The notes under the pieces are model-generated. The model had not been told where the DNA came from. It worked only from the letters and a program-made list of their open reading frames with translations, and made no database searches. The position numbers and the translations under genes are program-made. 64,000 nucleotides of DNA from Phoma sp. XZ068 (taxonomy: Eukaryota > Ascomycota > Dothideomycetes > Pleosporales > Didymellaceae). Positions 1-11,250 of the stretch are shown piece by piece; position 1 is the stretch's first letter, and every line of letters begins with the position of its first letter. Where the stretch lies: positions 186,001-250,000 of the forward strand of contig RBKR01000010.1 of assembly GCA_004835665.1 (NCBI GenBank), written 5' to 3'.

Positions 1-1
1 C

Positions 2-484
2 CTATACCCAGAGCCGACATCACCTGCGATACCTGGACTATCAGTACACCAAGGCTTGAAATGCTCTCATTGTCCAAAGATCGTTACCGCTTCGCGCTGT
101 GCGGAGAACACCATGTCCAAGCATTTCCAGGAGCACCGTGCAGTACGAACCACAAGAGGTGGTCGTCACGTTCCTTTACAGCACCTGGACAAAAACGGGA
201 ATCTTATCTACACACATGTCCATTGCCAGCGTTTCTTCGCAACCGGCGCGCATTCGTCGTACTTTGAGGTCGCTCCTGCGTCAAGCGAGGACGCCGCGGT
301 CGACCACCCAATCTTAAAGGAAAAAGCACGGAGGGCGGCTCTGTCCCGAGAGGCGCTGTTGCACGAGTTGATTGAGTCAGAGCTGGATAGCAGTCAAAGG
401 GCGCTGGAAGCCGAGTCTGACATTTGTCAAGGTACCTTGGTAGCAACAGAAGCCGATCCTTGGCTGGACGCTACGCGATGGTAG
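2..484 (+). pseudogene. OrsD-like zinc-finger protein fragment (window-edge partial, 3' truncated)
   Basis: The frame is open from base 2, before the first ATG at 60, so the gene begins outside the window. The translation has a proline-rich lead (IPGLSVHQGLKCSHC), a Cys-x2-Cys pair, a following KHFQEH histidine pair, then VHCQRFFATG...YFEV. This order of 'short hydrophobic lead, CxxC...HxxxH, xxCQRFF, YFxV' is what I associate with the N-terminal part of fungal OrsD-like (DUF3505) proteins, and the large protein at 60049-62973 shows the same order (CPHC, LNKTH, CFLHQW, YWRV). The domain is followed by about 80 helical, Glu-rich residues and a stop at 482-484. Full family members are much longer, so this is a fragment. 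Its end coincides with the end of a truncated NmrA-like gene read from the other strand, suggesting a recombination junction near 480-490. Family assignment is from motif memory, not a search. Confidence 0.55.
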
Positions 485-489
485 TCTAC

Positions 490-1012
490 CCGACTCGGCG
501 AGACCAGGAAAGAGCTGTTGGACCTCCGGATGATAAAAGTTTTGCGTGAAGAACGCAGGCCGCAAAATGGTCCAATGCTCAAACGCCGCTGTGCGCACCA
601 AATTCTCGATGATGTGCTTATTCTTCCATTACCAAGCAAGAGGATACTTGTCGCTCCAGCCGGGAAAGTTCTCATGCTCGCCGGTGCGTGCGACGCTCGT
701 ATAAATAATCGTTCGGACACCTTTGCTTTTGGCGGCTTCGATGATGTTCTTGGCGTATGTGACCTCGTTGACTGGATGGGCCGGGATCGCGAAGAAAACA
801 CAGTCTATATCTTCAAAGGCGTCTTGGATCGATGTCAGAGAAGAGAGGTCCCCCACATGGAGCGTAACCCCTATCGCCTTCAGTTTATCGGACGTCTCAG
901 ATGCAGCGTTCCGCACTAAACTGTGCACAGAATAGCCACGCTGTGAAAACACCCTGGCGGCTGCCTGGCCTTGCTTTCCGGTACCTGGCACGATGAGAAC
1001 CGATTTTGACAT
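490..1012 (-). pseudogene. NmrA-like NAD(P)-binding protein, nonsense-interrupted and 3' truncated
   Basis: Reading the minus strand from the ATG at 1012, the protein begins MSKSVLIVPGTGKQGQA, a Rossmann dinucleotide-binding loop (GTGKQG) typical of NmrA-like short-chain reductases, then VHSLVRN, the GDLSS segment and IIYTSVARTGEHENFPGWSDKYPLAW. A TAA follows at 627-629, but the same frame continues with clearly homologous sequence (WKNKHIIENLVR, WTILRPAFFTQNF, FPGLAESG) to about 490. In the family the residue after PLAW is normally aromatic (Tyr), so the TAA most simply replaces TAC or TAT. That would be a transversion, so not a RIP-type change. The C-terminal half of the usual roughly 300-residue family length is missing where the OrsD-like fragment begins. 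NmrA-like proteins bind NAD(P) and act as redox sensors or reductases; this copy cannot make a full product. Confidence 0.8.
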
Positions 1013-1649
1013 ATTAAAGGCTGAAGTTCTCTTTGGAAATGTGCAAGTATCACTTCGGAGAGGTGTAGTACATATGTAAGTGCAGCGGATGATCGGGTGG
1101 TTGGAAAGTCGGACGATCGGATGGTCCGAGAAATGTTGTCCGTGGAAGGATAGCAAGTCGGCAGAGCTTGGAGAGTATGATTGCTCAGCAAAGTTACTCT
1201 CGTGAAGCCTAATTGGTGACAGTGGTATCTGTGTGGATCCAATCCATGGTCGTGACGCAATGAAGGAGCTCTATACGTCACTCCGATGCTGGCGACAGCG
1301 TCTTGCATAATTAAGAGATGTCGGTAGACCCGCTCGTTCGATACTCGCGATCCACTACTTCGCAGCGATCTTGTTCATTACTACCGTGTACCTACGCAAT
1401 AATGTGAAAGCTCTGACTTAATCAAAAGGTCATCACACAGACTTGTTATGGGGGTTCTGGCGCGAAGTGGCGCGAAGTATTGAGATCGAGGTAGCGCAGG
1501 TCACACAATTAGCAAATCCTGAGGGGCAACACTTGTTGCTGGGTTTGAAGGTGTGCGGATACAGCTAGGTTAACTCTCGACGTACAGTAAGTCTCTCCTC
1601 GGACCTTGTCTTGTTGCAAAAACGCCATGCATGAAATTTTGCAGTGCCT
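1013..1649. other. Intergenic, nothing recognised
   Basis: About 640 bp between the broken NmrA-like gene and the 3' end of the GMC oxidoreductase. The open frames are short shadows. No RNA gene or repeat was recognised. Confidence 0.5.
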
Positions 1650-3858
1650 TCAGTGTACATTGACCACTCCGGTCCCATTTGCACCGTTCACTGACGTGCT
1701 TCCTTTGATCAAATCCGCACCCTTCTCCGCCACCGCATACACCAAGCTTACAATATTGCCCTGAACGTGTAGCGGGAAGATGCTTGCGTCCACGACCCTG
1801 ACGTTGCTCGTGCCATACACTCGTAGCTGGTCATCAACAACTCCACCCTTCTCTTTCGGCAGCATTGCGCATGTCCCAACTGGATGGTACTCAGTGACAG
1901 TGTTGCCATGCACGAAATCTTTCGCTTCCTCCAATGTCTTTGGCAGCTTGCCGCCCACTGTGTTCTTCGCGATAACAGGCGTGCCATCTGACTCGCGGCG
2001 CAGCACTGATTTCAAAGGTTCTATCTCGGTGAAACTGAGGGTATGCAACAGACTTCGAGCCATCAGATCCACGTCGAGAGGGTGACTGAAGTATGCTGGG
2101 TCGATGGTCGGATAGACTGTCGCATCTGACGAGCTGATATGGACGTGTCCCCGAGAGAATGACCGAGTGGAGCAGGCACCTAGAGTGACCCACATGCCAT
2201 CCTCATCAGATGGGAAAAGCTTGCTCGGCGTATCCGTCATAGCGAGGTTCGAGCCAGTAGGTAGCCCGACTATCTGGCAGACTGCCTCTTTTGGGTTCAG
2301 CAGCTGGCGAGCGAGTAAATGATCACGGCCCGCTGGGTCCGACCTGGGGTTCTTCTTTTGATATTCTGCCACTACTGATTGGATGTGATTGTCGGCGTTT
2401 GTGAAATCTGGCTGAATTCGCTCCAACGATGCGAAACCAGTGGTTGTCGGTGCGCCTACGAAGGGACCTGCTTTGTGTTGGATGTAAGCGTTCAATGCCT
2501 GTTGCATGATCTCTGGATTCCTCATCAGTGCCTCGGCCGACGGCACTTCATCAACCGTTCCCTGGGAAGTTCAGCAATTTGATTGGCGTTGAATCTAAGA
2601 CAACTCACCAGTGAAATGCCTGTCGCTGTATGATCATTGAGATTCTCCCCAACACCTGGCAGATCGACGACAACATCCACACCAGCTTTTCCCAGGACGG
2701 AGGGTGAGCCAATTCCAGAAAGCTCTAGTATCTGTGGCGAGTTGATTGTTCCTCCGCTAACAATCACCTCCTTGTTGGCCTTGACTGTATGTGACTTGCC
2801 ATCGACAGTAAACTGCACTCCTGTAGCTTTCGCATCGCCAGCAGATGTCTCAAACTCGATCTTAGAGACCAAAGCGTTGAGCTGGAGCGCCAAGTTGGGC
2901 CGATCAGCATTTGGCTCGTAGTAGTCTCTTGCTGCATAGCTTCTTCTATTGTGCTGAGGATCGATGGTGTTCAACTGATTGAAGCCACCGATGGCAGAAC
3001 CAGTGCGAGGGTCTTTCGCTTCTTTGTAGCCAGCATTGAGGACAGTCTTGGGCCAGATATCCTGCATGGGTGCTACGTCGACGTTGGGAAAACAGATCTG
3101 TGCAAGTCAGAGGGGCATCACTTCACCCAAAGTGTACTCACGTGAATCGGGCCAGATGTGCCCCGAAGTGACTTATCGAGGTACTTGTTGTTGATTTTCT
3201 CACCAAGCGTTTCCGAAGCAGGATGATAGGTCTCGAACTTCTTGTAATAAGGGATAAGACTGTCAAAGTCCCATCCTTTGTTGCCAAGCTCTGCCCAGTT
3301 ATCCAGATCCTGCCTCGAGGCCATGCTGAACATGTTGTAGTTGACCGCAGAACTTCCGCCGAGAACCTTGCCTCGCACCCAGCCGTGGACTTTATCAAGT
3401 GTGCCTTTCTGTCAATGGTTTTAGATGGACTCCGATCAGAGTAATGTGGAAGGATTCATACCTGCGGGATGGTCTTGTAATCCCAATCATACTGCGGCTT
3501 GCCCCACAGTTGTATGAACAGATTCGGGCCATCGATCATGACGTCGTTCAATCCATTCCCACCAGCCTCGAGAACCGCGACAGAAACATTGGGATCCTCG
3601 CTAAGGCGAGCAGCGATGACCAGACCTGCGGTACCACCGCCACATACAACGTAGTCTGGATGTATATCTCATTAGCAATATTCTTATTGAGACGATTCTC
3701 CTGATGATCATAGGCAGAAGATTTTCCCGCCATTACTCTGCAAAGGTGGCATAGCGATTGTAAATGCTCAGCACGCCGTGCCATTACGATCTTGGTTCAA
3801 TCTTGTATAGCAATCTCCACGTACCATAACTCTTGCTTGTAAAGTTCTCGACAGTCAT
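1650..3858 (-). CDS. GMC-family FAD-dependent oxidoreductase (five exons, complete)
   Basis: Predicted exons on the minus strand are 3858-3825, 3655-3462, 3408-3142, 3097-2609 and 2561-1650. All four introns (169, 53, 44 and 47 bp) are GT-AG and keep frame, giving 631 aa. The N-terminus MTVENFTSKSY joins DYVVCGGGTAGLVIAARL, the FAD-binding GxGxxG motif, followed by VLEAGGN. The first GMC signature lies in GKVLGGSSAVNYNMF, and the second in VSGGTINSPQILELSGIG. The C-terminal catalytic region has YHPVGTCAM with the proton-abstracting His, then VVDASIFPLHVQGN, where Asn takes the second active-site position, and AEKGADLI near the end. GMC enzymes oxidise alcohols, sugars or choline-type substrates using FAD; the substrate cannot be read from sequence. 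No signal peptide is evident, so it is probably intracellular. It is transcribed in the same direction as the broken NmrA-like gene, with about 0.6 kb between them. Confidence 0.9.
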
Positions 3859-4573
3859 TTCTGTGGTGATTGGGAATCGATGACAGCGCTGCTGTATACA
3901 AAACGTTGTTTAGTCTCATGACTGCTCCTCAATTTATACGGTCTTACACTTCAAGTAAGCGCCACTTTAGGGCGGCAGATAGAGCGGGGTCTGACGTCTT
4001 GGTTGCTGACGAGCCCACTCAACCTGACTTCGTACGTCCCACATGCAGCGCCTTGAATCTTAAACAGGAGAATGATCGGGCCCTAGATCAGCCGCAATTA
4101 GGTAAAGAGTAGCAGCTGATAACACTCGCAAACTACCTTACTCTTTCCGTAGCCTGGGCAAACCTATCTAACCTGAACAAACAGTGCTGGAGTTCCTCGG
4201 GTTATGTAATTAGATCCGGATTTTGCAGTATCGTTGTGTATGCAGCGTATACTATGGTCTCGCTTCGTCACAATCTGTAATTGCAGATGTTGCTACTTTG
4301 AGGGAAGGCGGGGAGCTACCCCGCGCCTACTTGAGGCTTGCATCTGGCTGTCCAGGTACAGAATTATTGGGTATCGTAGCTCGCGAGTGGCTGATACGAA
4401 GTCGCTAAACCATTAGGTTGCAGGACTATGCAGGTGGATTGGAAGTGTGCATCCACAAAGCGTACAGTAGCTGGACAAGTGGCGCTGTGGAGTCCGGCTA
4501 CCACTACCGAATGGAATCGCTTGACCGTGCTGACAACGCAGTCACATTCTGGGAATTTGATGAGCAATACTTA
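3859..4573. other. Intergenic upstream of the GMC gene, to the Tc1 element
   Basis: Upstream region of the GMC gene extending to the TA target site of the Tc1 element. It would hold the GMC promoter. I see no clear coding sequence; the listed open frames are short and unlike known families. Confidence 0.4.
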
Positions 4574-5905
4574 CTACGGTAGCAGGCATAAGTTTTGTGA
4601 GTGGAGAACCGGAACAGGGGTGTTCGGCTGTAATATTCGGGTAAATCAATCTCAGCTTTGTCATCTTATACATACAAATCTTAGTACTTTGTGTGACCAC
4701 CCTGAGCATCAAGTACTGCCTGACAGCGCTCACGCATTGTTCCTATTACATCATGAAGGTCCTTAGAGGTAATTGAGTCCCAGGCCTCCTGTACAATACC
4801 CCTGAGTTCATCATAAGAACGTTGCCTTCCCCCAGGTAGGTCAGGATAGTGAGCCTCTATATAGTGCTTCATCCTGTTCCAGATCTCCTCAATTGGGTTA
4901 AGGTCTGGTGCGTATGGTGGCCAATAGATAGGCTGTATGCCTCTTTCTTGGAGCTCACTAAGGGTGTATCCTGCCGCGTGACCTGGGGCAGAATCCTGCA
5001 TAAATTGGAGCTTAGGATTAAGGGTCAACCACCCGTGAATGAGTGGTACTATCCTCTCACAGTACCTCTCTTTGTTGATACTCTTCCACTCCTTCTCCCA
5101 GAAAAGGGAAGGGCCTTTTGACTGGCCAGAAAAGCAAGCCCAGAACATCCACCCACGCTTCTTTGGCACCTTATCAACTACGCAAGTAGGATCAAGCTCC
5201 TCCCCAGCCCTCCTTGTCACCCATCTCCTTCGGTGTCTCCCCCCAGTTATCCAGGTCTCGTCACTCCACAAGATCCTCCACCATTGCCAAGGCTCCTAGT
5301 TGACATGCTGCTCTGCCCACTCAAGGCGGAGGTCCTTAATATCTCTAGTGAGAGGTGGCTTTGCCCGGGCAACTTGGCGTGCGTACCCTCTCTTTTGTAA
5401 GGCACGGCGTATTACATGCTCTGTAACACCCCAGGCCTCAAAGGGCCCATGGGCTAGCTGTCGGTAGCTCATTTGACGTGTACGGCGTGAGGATCGGACG
5501 TATGCCTCAAGCTGATCTATTTGGGCATCTGTGAGGGTTTGTGGGCGACCAGTGCGTTTCTTTGGCGTGACTTGATCGCTAGTGGCTGCCCATTCAACCT
5601 GTCTCTCTGTAATCTTGAGAAGGTTGGCAATATACTTGTATTTATGCCCAGCTAGACGTAAAGTCTGCATCTGCAGCGCTGGTCCCGTGATAGGTGCTGG
5701 CTGTGGGTGGGTGTTGATGGACGAGGAGGTGTAGTAGACATTGTAATGATGACACGTAGATGCTTGCAGAGACGTGTCAGCATTGTATTATATACAAGAG
5801 TAGGTGGGATTCGGTGTAATTTAGTCAGTAGGGCCATTCCGCGTCATCCGATAGGCACCCCTGACATGCCTTCCCCACTCACAAAACTTATGCCTGCTAC
5901 CGTAG
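4574..5905 (-). mobile_element. Tc1/mariner element with 31-bp terminal inverted repeats and TA duplication
   Basis: The left end (4574-4604) and right end (5875-5905) are perfect 31-bp inverted repeats starting CTACGGTAGCAGGCATAAGT. Both are flanked by TA (4572-4573 and 5906-5907), the target duplication of this superfamily. The 1332-bp element holds one transposase frame on the minus strand (4681-5670). Intact termini and target site imply a fairly recent insertion by a functional transposase. The encoded frame has one stop codon, so mobility now would need a helper copy. Confidence 0.93.
4681..5670 (-). pseudogene. Tc1/mariner (DDE_3) transposase with one in-frame stop
   Basis: One continuous frame of 330 codons is interrupted by a single TAG near 5288. 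N-terminal part: a helix-turn-helix (LAGHKYKYIANLLKITERQV), then a second helical DNA-binding region. C-terminal part: the catalytic triad in WSDETW, MQDSAPGH and LNPIEEIW. The second Asp and the Glu are separated by 34 residues, so this is a DD34E transposase. The broken junction reads AEQHVN-stop-EPWQWWRILWSDETW. Relatives usually have Trp after that Asn (LNWTEEQW), so TGG to TAG is the likely mutation, a G-to-A change that RIP or ordinary transition could produce. The product would bind the 31-bp ends and cut and paste the element at TA. Confidence 0.9.
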
Positions 5906-5907
5906 TA

Positions 5908-6703
5908 GAGATGCAGTATTTGTTCGAATGGCGCTAATCCACTAGTTGTTGCTGTTCGATAATATGCTGAATGCTAATTGGCTTCTGTTAGCGGGGATAA
6001 GCCGCCGGGATGTGGGCCAGAAGCCGATTGACACGGGCGGACGCTCTCGTTCTAACTCGATGCAGTCATCGTCTTTCTGCTTGGTTCTCATCAACCACTC
6101 ATGCGTCCCCAACTTGAGCCAAGGTCCTAGCTCAAAATGCAAGCGCAGGGTCGAGCACTCTCTTCTCACGAAATGTTACAGCTCACTTCCGTGGCCTTCT
6201 CTGTGCTCTTGAACTTTGCAATAGGCCAATTCATCGCCATTCGTCCCAACCTCTCCAAGAGCAAGGCCATTTTCTCACGATTCCTGCACAATAATATCAG
6301 GGCCGCCATCTACTGCTTAATTCTTAAAGAGCATCGCAATCTTGAATCGACGACCCTAATAAGAAGGCGAAAAGTCGGGACGCGACAACAGACTTATAAT
6401 GCCAAACAATGCACATTTTGCCGGATGTCGCGCTGGAGTATGAGTGCCAGATACCAGCAATTCAGAACCGGGAAGCACGCAAAACAGTCAAGGGTTTACA
6501 GAGTCACCTAAGGCTTGCGAACTTCTGTCGGCAATTCGTCGAAGACTTGAGCAGATTGTGGCTCCCTCTACGTCTCACATGGAAAATTCCCTTCTGTTGA
6601 ACACAAGAGTGTTTAGTCCTGAACTGATCCGTTTGCTCATCTACGAGCTCTGCTTAAGGGGTAGTGTTCCAAAAGGTAACGTTACATCTCGAATTAAACA
6701 TAG
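5908..6703. other. Intergenic, nothing recognised
   Basis: About 800 bp between the Tc1 element and the 3' end of the unrecognised minus-strand gene. Several overlapping plus-strand frames of 60-124 codons exist but show no family motif or consistent splice structure. Confidence 0.4.
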
Positions 6704-8650
6704 TTAAGAATATATCGAAATGGCCAAGTCATCAGGTCTCAAAACCTCAGGTGAAGTCTCCTTGAGCCTATCTAGACCTTCCTTGAACAACACCTCCGTC
6801 CCTTCTGTTTTGGTCATAATTGCAAAGGTGCTACACAGCAAGCCCTCCGGGGATATGTCTTGACTGCCATTATGCACTTTGAGTGCCTTCCACTTCAGAC
6901 GCAGAATGCGGAGGTCATTCATAGTCAGCACTCGGTCCACCATTCCTAGTGTCTGCACGGTAGGCTGGCGTTCTATCATCAATTGAAGCTGACTTGCTTT
7001 CCGCCGCTCGCTGATCCATATGAGAAGGACTTCGCGGTGACATTCCAATAGCCGTTCCATGGCAAGCCTGAAGTCCTGTTCATGGCTAGCCCATACTTGT
7101 TCTAGACTGTGTAACAGAGCGGATTCATCGGCTCTTTCACCATTTCGGGGAAACAAGTATCCCAAAAGGAGCCGTAGAAGCTCGCACTGCGAAAGGGTCA
7201 CCTCGCAAGGACCAGGCATCCGATTGCTGCCCGAGCCATTTTGATGATCAATAGTGCGGCCCATAGTATGGTGCAGATCGGAAGCTCCAGTCGGCGACAA
7301 TGGCAGCACTCTGATAGCATTGTTCCGGGAATAGTTTTCTGGGTGGGTGGTCATGACTTGGGCCGCAGGCGGGGTTTGACCATGCGACGCCTGGGCGCTC
7401 CTTGTGTCTCCATGTCCTCTCTCGCGCTGACTATTGGACGGGAGGGAAGCGCGCAACGGCTCGCGGCTATTGGATGTGTTCGGAGCCATCGGCTGGACGG
7501 ATATCTCAGAAAGACTAGGCGCAGTATGCGTGCTGGTTGTGTTGCAACTATCGGCGCCAGTGGAGACGCTTGTTTGAACCCGGTTCACCGCAACGAACGT
7601 GCTTGTGGGAGAGTTGGTGGAACTAGGCGTGCCATCCAGTACATAACGCGAGTGAGGGCTCGGTAGCGCCGATGGCCTTCCGGAAGAGGTTGCAGCCAAA
7701 CTGTTAACAGCCGCATAGGTGGCCGGGGGTGGCAAGTAGGTGTTGTCTGGAGTAGGGGTATAGATGATGTTCTCGGAGCTTTGTCTTGGTGTAGAAGAAG
7801 GCTCTCGTGAGGTCTGCTCCGCAGACATGGCTGCGTTTTGGCGAGGCCGCTTTCTAGCGGTAGAATCGTTCCCTGCATTGGGGACTGAGTTGCGAGCGTC
7901 GACTTTCCGTTTCGTCGAACCATTCTGTTGAGCCATGGCGTGTACGGGTGAGGTTGTGGTGGAAACAGTAAGGTCTTCAGCCCGCGATACTTCAACTGGT
8001 GGCTGCAAACCCTGTTAGATCGTCCAGTTTTGCCAACGAAAGAGCTAGAGGCATTATTACCGACGCAGGCCTGCCTACTACAAGACGCAAAGTACTAGTA
8101 TCAGAATTAGTTCTGAGGTCACACGCAGCCGATTGCCTTGTCAGCTTCCTTGGGGGAAGATTTGTGTACGCCTTCTTGTAGATCCATCGATGGAGGTGTA
8201 TTTTGAGTCGACAAAGGGTCAGCTGATTGGCAAAACCTAACACCAGTAGCCAGCTTACATTTTTTTATCTACAGGGACTTCGTAAAAGAGTTCCTTGGGA
8301 TAGTTGGTCTTCGGGTTCCCAGGTGCTATTAACAGCCGCCTGCGGTCTGCAGTCTCGCCCCAGATTGCAGGACCATGGGTACTCAGCAACCTGTCAAGCT
8401 CCTTGTCGAGCGTGTCAGGATTTGATGCAGATTTAAGGAGAGCGTCTAGGTCGTTGGAAAGGGTCTGTGACAGCTTCTGCACTTCGTTGGATAGTTGTCG
8501 TGATTCATGCTCAGAGAATTTTGGGATGCCGCGGTCCGTGGTGTGGGAGAGGCCCAAACATTCGATGATTTCGGGAATTGCTGGGCCTTGACTGCCAAGG
8601 AAGATGATCCAGTCACTTTTGCTCCAGCGCTGGAGTGGAAGATCACCCAT
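6704..8650 (-). CDS. Unrecognised protein, probably two or more exons
   Basis: Not recognised. The upstream exon runs from an ATG at 8650 to a GTAAGC donor at about 8257, encoding about 130 aa rich in charged helices (WSKSDWIIFLGSQGP, LSNEVQKLSQTLSNDLDALL). The main downstream exon is open from about 8008 to the stop at 6704 and encodes up to about 430 aa. Its first 220 residues are Ser/Thr/Pro-rich low complexity with basic stretches (KRKVDARN, ARKRPRQ) that could be nuclear localisation signals. Its last 160 residues are helical (LLRLLLGYLF, MERLLECHREVLLIWISERRK) and may form a coiled coil. I could not find a phase-consistent single intron joining the two parts, so an extra small exon or a different donor is likely. 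Intact length and a complete conserved-looking C-terminus suggest a live host gene. Confidence 0.45.
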
Positions 8651-9300
8651 CGCAAATGCTGCCTGCAGCAGCGGTAGTTGGAGATGGGGTCGATGAGTGG
8701 GATGAGATATAACTTTGGTGCCGGCATTGGAAAGCCGGTTTGATGAGAATATGTCCTGGGAAGGGAGCTAGGGGGATGATGACAGAAGCTAGCCTCAAGA
8801 CAGTTAGAAAGTCTACTTGGCACGTGCCACACTGAAGTTATGGCTCATCGGCCTTTGACCGCTCATTGGCCTTCTACTTGTTTTGATTCGAGGCTAGCGT
8901 TCAAGACGGTGTGGTTTTCACAAGGGCTAGTGAGATTTGGGCCCAACGCTAACTAGTGCTAGTAAAAATTAATCACTCAACATAGCTTAGCGTTTAGTCA
9001 TGTTCGCGCTAACGCCTCGCCTCACCGTGTGAGTGTTCCTACGCATACAACACAGCACAGGCTCCGCACGTTAGATTGTGATCTTTTCATGATATTGCTA
9101 AGCAGTCAAGGGTGGCGTAGCTTGGCGAGGAGAAAGTGCTGACCGTCAGCATCCATGTCAGGAGCTTGCCACAGGTTATCAGCGAGCAGACTTGTCAACA
9201 AACAAGTAAGTCAAGTATAGAGTCGCAACTTAATTTGACTTGAGTTTTGCGCCGACTAAAGCCTTGTTACTTGCTTGTTTGCTTAATTCAAGGGTTAAGC
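8651..9300. other. Intergenic, nothing recognised
   Basis: 650 bp upstream of the pogo element, holding the 5' region of the preceding minus-strand gene. No further feature recognised. Confidence 0.4.
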
Positions 9301-9382
9301 TAGTTGGGGTACTTTTCGGCCACCCCACCAACGCGTCCACACTGTTTTTGAAGCTCTATTTTTCCACCACCATATACTCAAA

Positions 9383-10891
9383 ATGGATACCCGTGAAGTT
9401 GCAATACAAAACGCTATCCGTGATCTCAATTCTGGTGTTTTTACAAGCCAGCGGAAGGCGGCTCAGGCATATGGGATCCCCCGATCGTCGCTCCAAGCGC
9501 GCCTGGCTGGTCACCAAACCCACGCGATAGCTTATCAACACCAGCAACGATTGACTCCAGAGCAAGAAGACTACTTAGTACAATGGATACTCGATGAGGA
9601 CTCACGCGCACAGCCTCCTTCACACGCTCGCGTACGAGAAGCAGCTACTCAAATCCTACTTATGAATGGTGATCACGAGCCTCTCGGCAATGAATGGATA
9701 TCCCAGTTTTTATCGCGTCAACCACGCGTCGCCTCTATCGTCGGCCGAAAGATCGAAGCCTCGAGGGCTCAGGCAGCCAATCCAGACCTCATCCGAGCTT
9801 TTCTTGAGCTGTTTGAGCGTACCAGAATTGAGCTGGGTATACATTATGAGGATATGTGGAATATGGATGAGACTGGAGTAGCCCTAGGGGTATGTACAAA
9901 CACAAAGGTGCTTGGAAGCTCTACCAAGAAGAAGGCTTACATCAAGCCTCCAGAGAATCGTGAGTGGGTATCGATTATAGAGACGATCTCTGCCATGGGC
10001 CGGAGACTACAGGCGTTAGTAGTTTTCAAGGGGAAGTCTCTACAAACCACGTGGTTTCCAGCAAAGGGAGCCCCTGACTGGCTCTATACAACATCAGAGA
10101 ACGGCTGGACTTCAAACAAGATCGGATATGAGTGGTTGCAGCGTATTTTTATACCAAACACTATTCCATCGTCTCCCCGGCACAGACTACTCCTCCTCGA
10201 TGGCCACGGCTCACACACTCCGATCGACTTCATGATACTCTGCAAACTCAACAAGATACAGCTCCTGTATCTCCCACCTCATACCTCACACATACTGCAG
10301 CCGCTGGATCTCTCTCCTTTCTCTGTTCTGAAAACGAGCTATCGAAACGAGATCCGAGCTCTCTCTGCACTCGATGACGCAGCACCCATCAAGAAGGAGA
10401 GATTTGTGATATCATACAAAACTGCACGAGAACAAGCACTCTCAGAACGGGTCATCCGAGCTGGTTGGAAGGCTTCAGGTCTCTGCCCATACAATCCAAG
10501 CCTAGTACTGCTCTCATCCCAAGTATTAGGCCGACCGAGTACTCCTCCAACGATCAAGCAGACGTCATATACTCCAGATCTCACCTTTGAGACCCCACAA
10601 AGCTCACGGCACCTATATATAGCTCAACAACGTCTACTTCGATCGAATACTATCGATCGGAGTACTCGTATCGTGCTTGGCAAGGCAGGCAAGGCTATTG
10701 CACGATCAAATACTCGAGCAGCCAAGCTGGACACTGAGAACGAAAGAGTTGAATATCGACTGGGTCATCTATCAAATATACAGTCAAGAAAACGAGTCAA
10801 GGTCGATCAAAATGAGCAGTTTAGTAACGTTGAGGCTATACAAGCTGCTATCGATAGGGCTGCTCACAAAGCTGCCAAAAATACTAGGTAA
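9383..10891 (+). CDS. Pogo/Fot-type transposase (CENP-B HTH plus DDE_1), intact
   Basis: 502 aa from ATG 9383, with no interruptions. The N-terminus MDTREVAIQNAIRDLNSGVF...SQRKAAQAYGIPRSSL is a Psq-type helix-turn-helix. A CENP-B-type second DNA-binding domain follows (EDYLVQWILDEDSR, GNEWISQFLSRQP). The DDE_1 catalytic core has Asp in NMDETG, Asp in LLLDGHGSH and a third Asp in LQPLDLSPF, with 35 residues between the last two. The C-terminal 100 residues are basic and helical. Length and domain order match fungal Fot-like transposases, which excise and reinsert elements at TA. Only about 80 bp separate the left terminus from the ATG, leaving room for a very short 5' untranslated region. This is the only complete transposase in the window. 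Confidence 0.93.
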   Translation: MDTREVAIQNAIRDLNSGVFTSQRKAAQAYGIPRSSLQARLAGHQTHAIAYQHQQRLTPEQEDYLVQWILDEDSRAQPPSHARVREAATQILLMNGDHEPLGNEWISQFLSRQPRVASIVGRKIEASRAQAANPDLIRAFLELFERTRIELGIHYEDMWNMDETGVALGVCTNTKVLGSSTKKKAYIKPPENREWVSIIETISAMGRRLQALVVFKGKSLQTTWFPAKGAPDWLYTTSENGWTSNKIGYEWLQRIFIPNTIPSSPRHRLLLLDGHGSHTPIDFMILCKLNKIQLLYLPPHTSHILQPLDLSPFSVLKTSYRNEIRALSALDDAAPIKKERFVISYKTAREQALSERVIRAGWKASGLCPYNPSLVLLSSQVLGRPSTPPTIKQTSYTPDLTFETPQSSRHLYIAQQRLLRSNTIDRSTRIVLGKAGKAIARSNTRAAKLDTENERVEYRLGHLSNIQSRKRVKVDQNEQFSNVEAIQAAIDRAAHKAAKNTR

Positions 10892-10914
10892 TCTCATACA
10901 AAAGAAGCAGCAAA

Positions 10915-10916
<2 letters not shown>

Positions 10917-10953
<37 letters not shown>
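10917..10953. repeat. (CAG)n microsatellite, about 12 units
   Basis: An uninterrupted CAG/AGC run lies 25 bp after the transposase stop codon, inside the pogo element's 3' region. It is in no recognised coding frame; a shadow frame would read it as polyglutamine. Confidence 0.95.
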
Positions 10954-11138
10954 TAATGCTACGCTTCAATCTATGTGTAATGTATGGCAAATATAAGTAC
11001 TGTTGTTGTCAAAACTCGACTCCAAACGTGATGGTGATGGCTGGTTTGGGTGGGCGGAAAGTACCCCTGGGCGGAAAGTACCCCTAGCTTTCCTATTGTC
11101 CGCACGTGCACAGATCTGCGGTTGATGTAAATACTGTT

Positions 11139-11156
11139 ACGTACCTCACGGGCGAG
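11139..11156. repeat. Terminal inverted repeat of a second pogo family
   Basis: ACGTACCTCACGGGCGAG followed by a GCCAAGACCACACCAA block is the same end sequence as at 63372-63389, which precedes another pogo-type transposase. Here it marks the 3' end of the decayed minus-strand transposase at 11251-12310. I did not find the partner end. Confidence 0.75.
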
Positions 11157-11250
11157 CCGGTCACTTTTGCCAAGACCACACCAACACTGCAACTACTTTG
11201 CAACACTACAGTGTACAACTAGAATATACTGTAGGCTAAAGTGTATCAAA

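Larger units (their letters stand above)
9303..11084 (+). mobile_element. Intact pogo/Fot-type DNA transposon
   Basis: The left end starts GTTGGGGTACTTTTCGGCC at 9303 and the right end, read inverted, starts GGGGTACTTTCCGCCC. Both ends sit against TA (9301-9302 and 11085-11086) in an AAGCTA context. The right end carries the GGCGGAAAGTACCCC unit twice in tandem (11053-11067 and 11070-11084), which makes the termini asymmetric. The element is about 1.78 kb and carries a single uninterrupted 502-codon transposase. It may be capable of autonomous movement. Confidence 0.8.

Noticed and set aside
10677..11087. Plus-strand frame with a polyglutamine run
   Set aside because: It overlaps the end of the intact transposase in another frame and is created by the CAG microsatellite.
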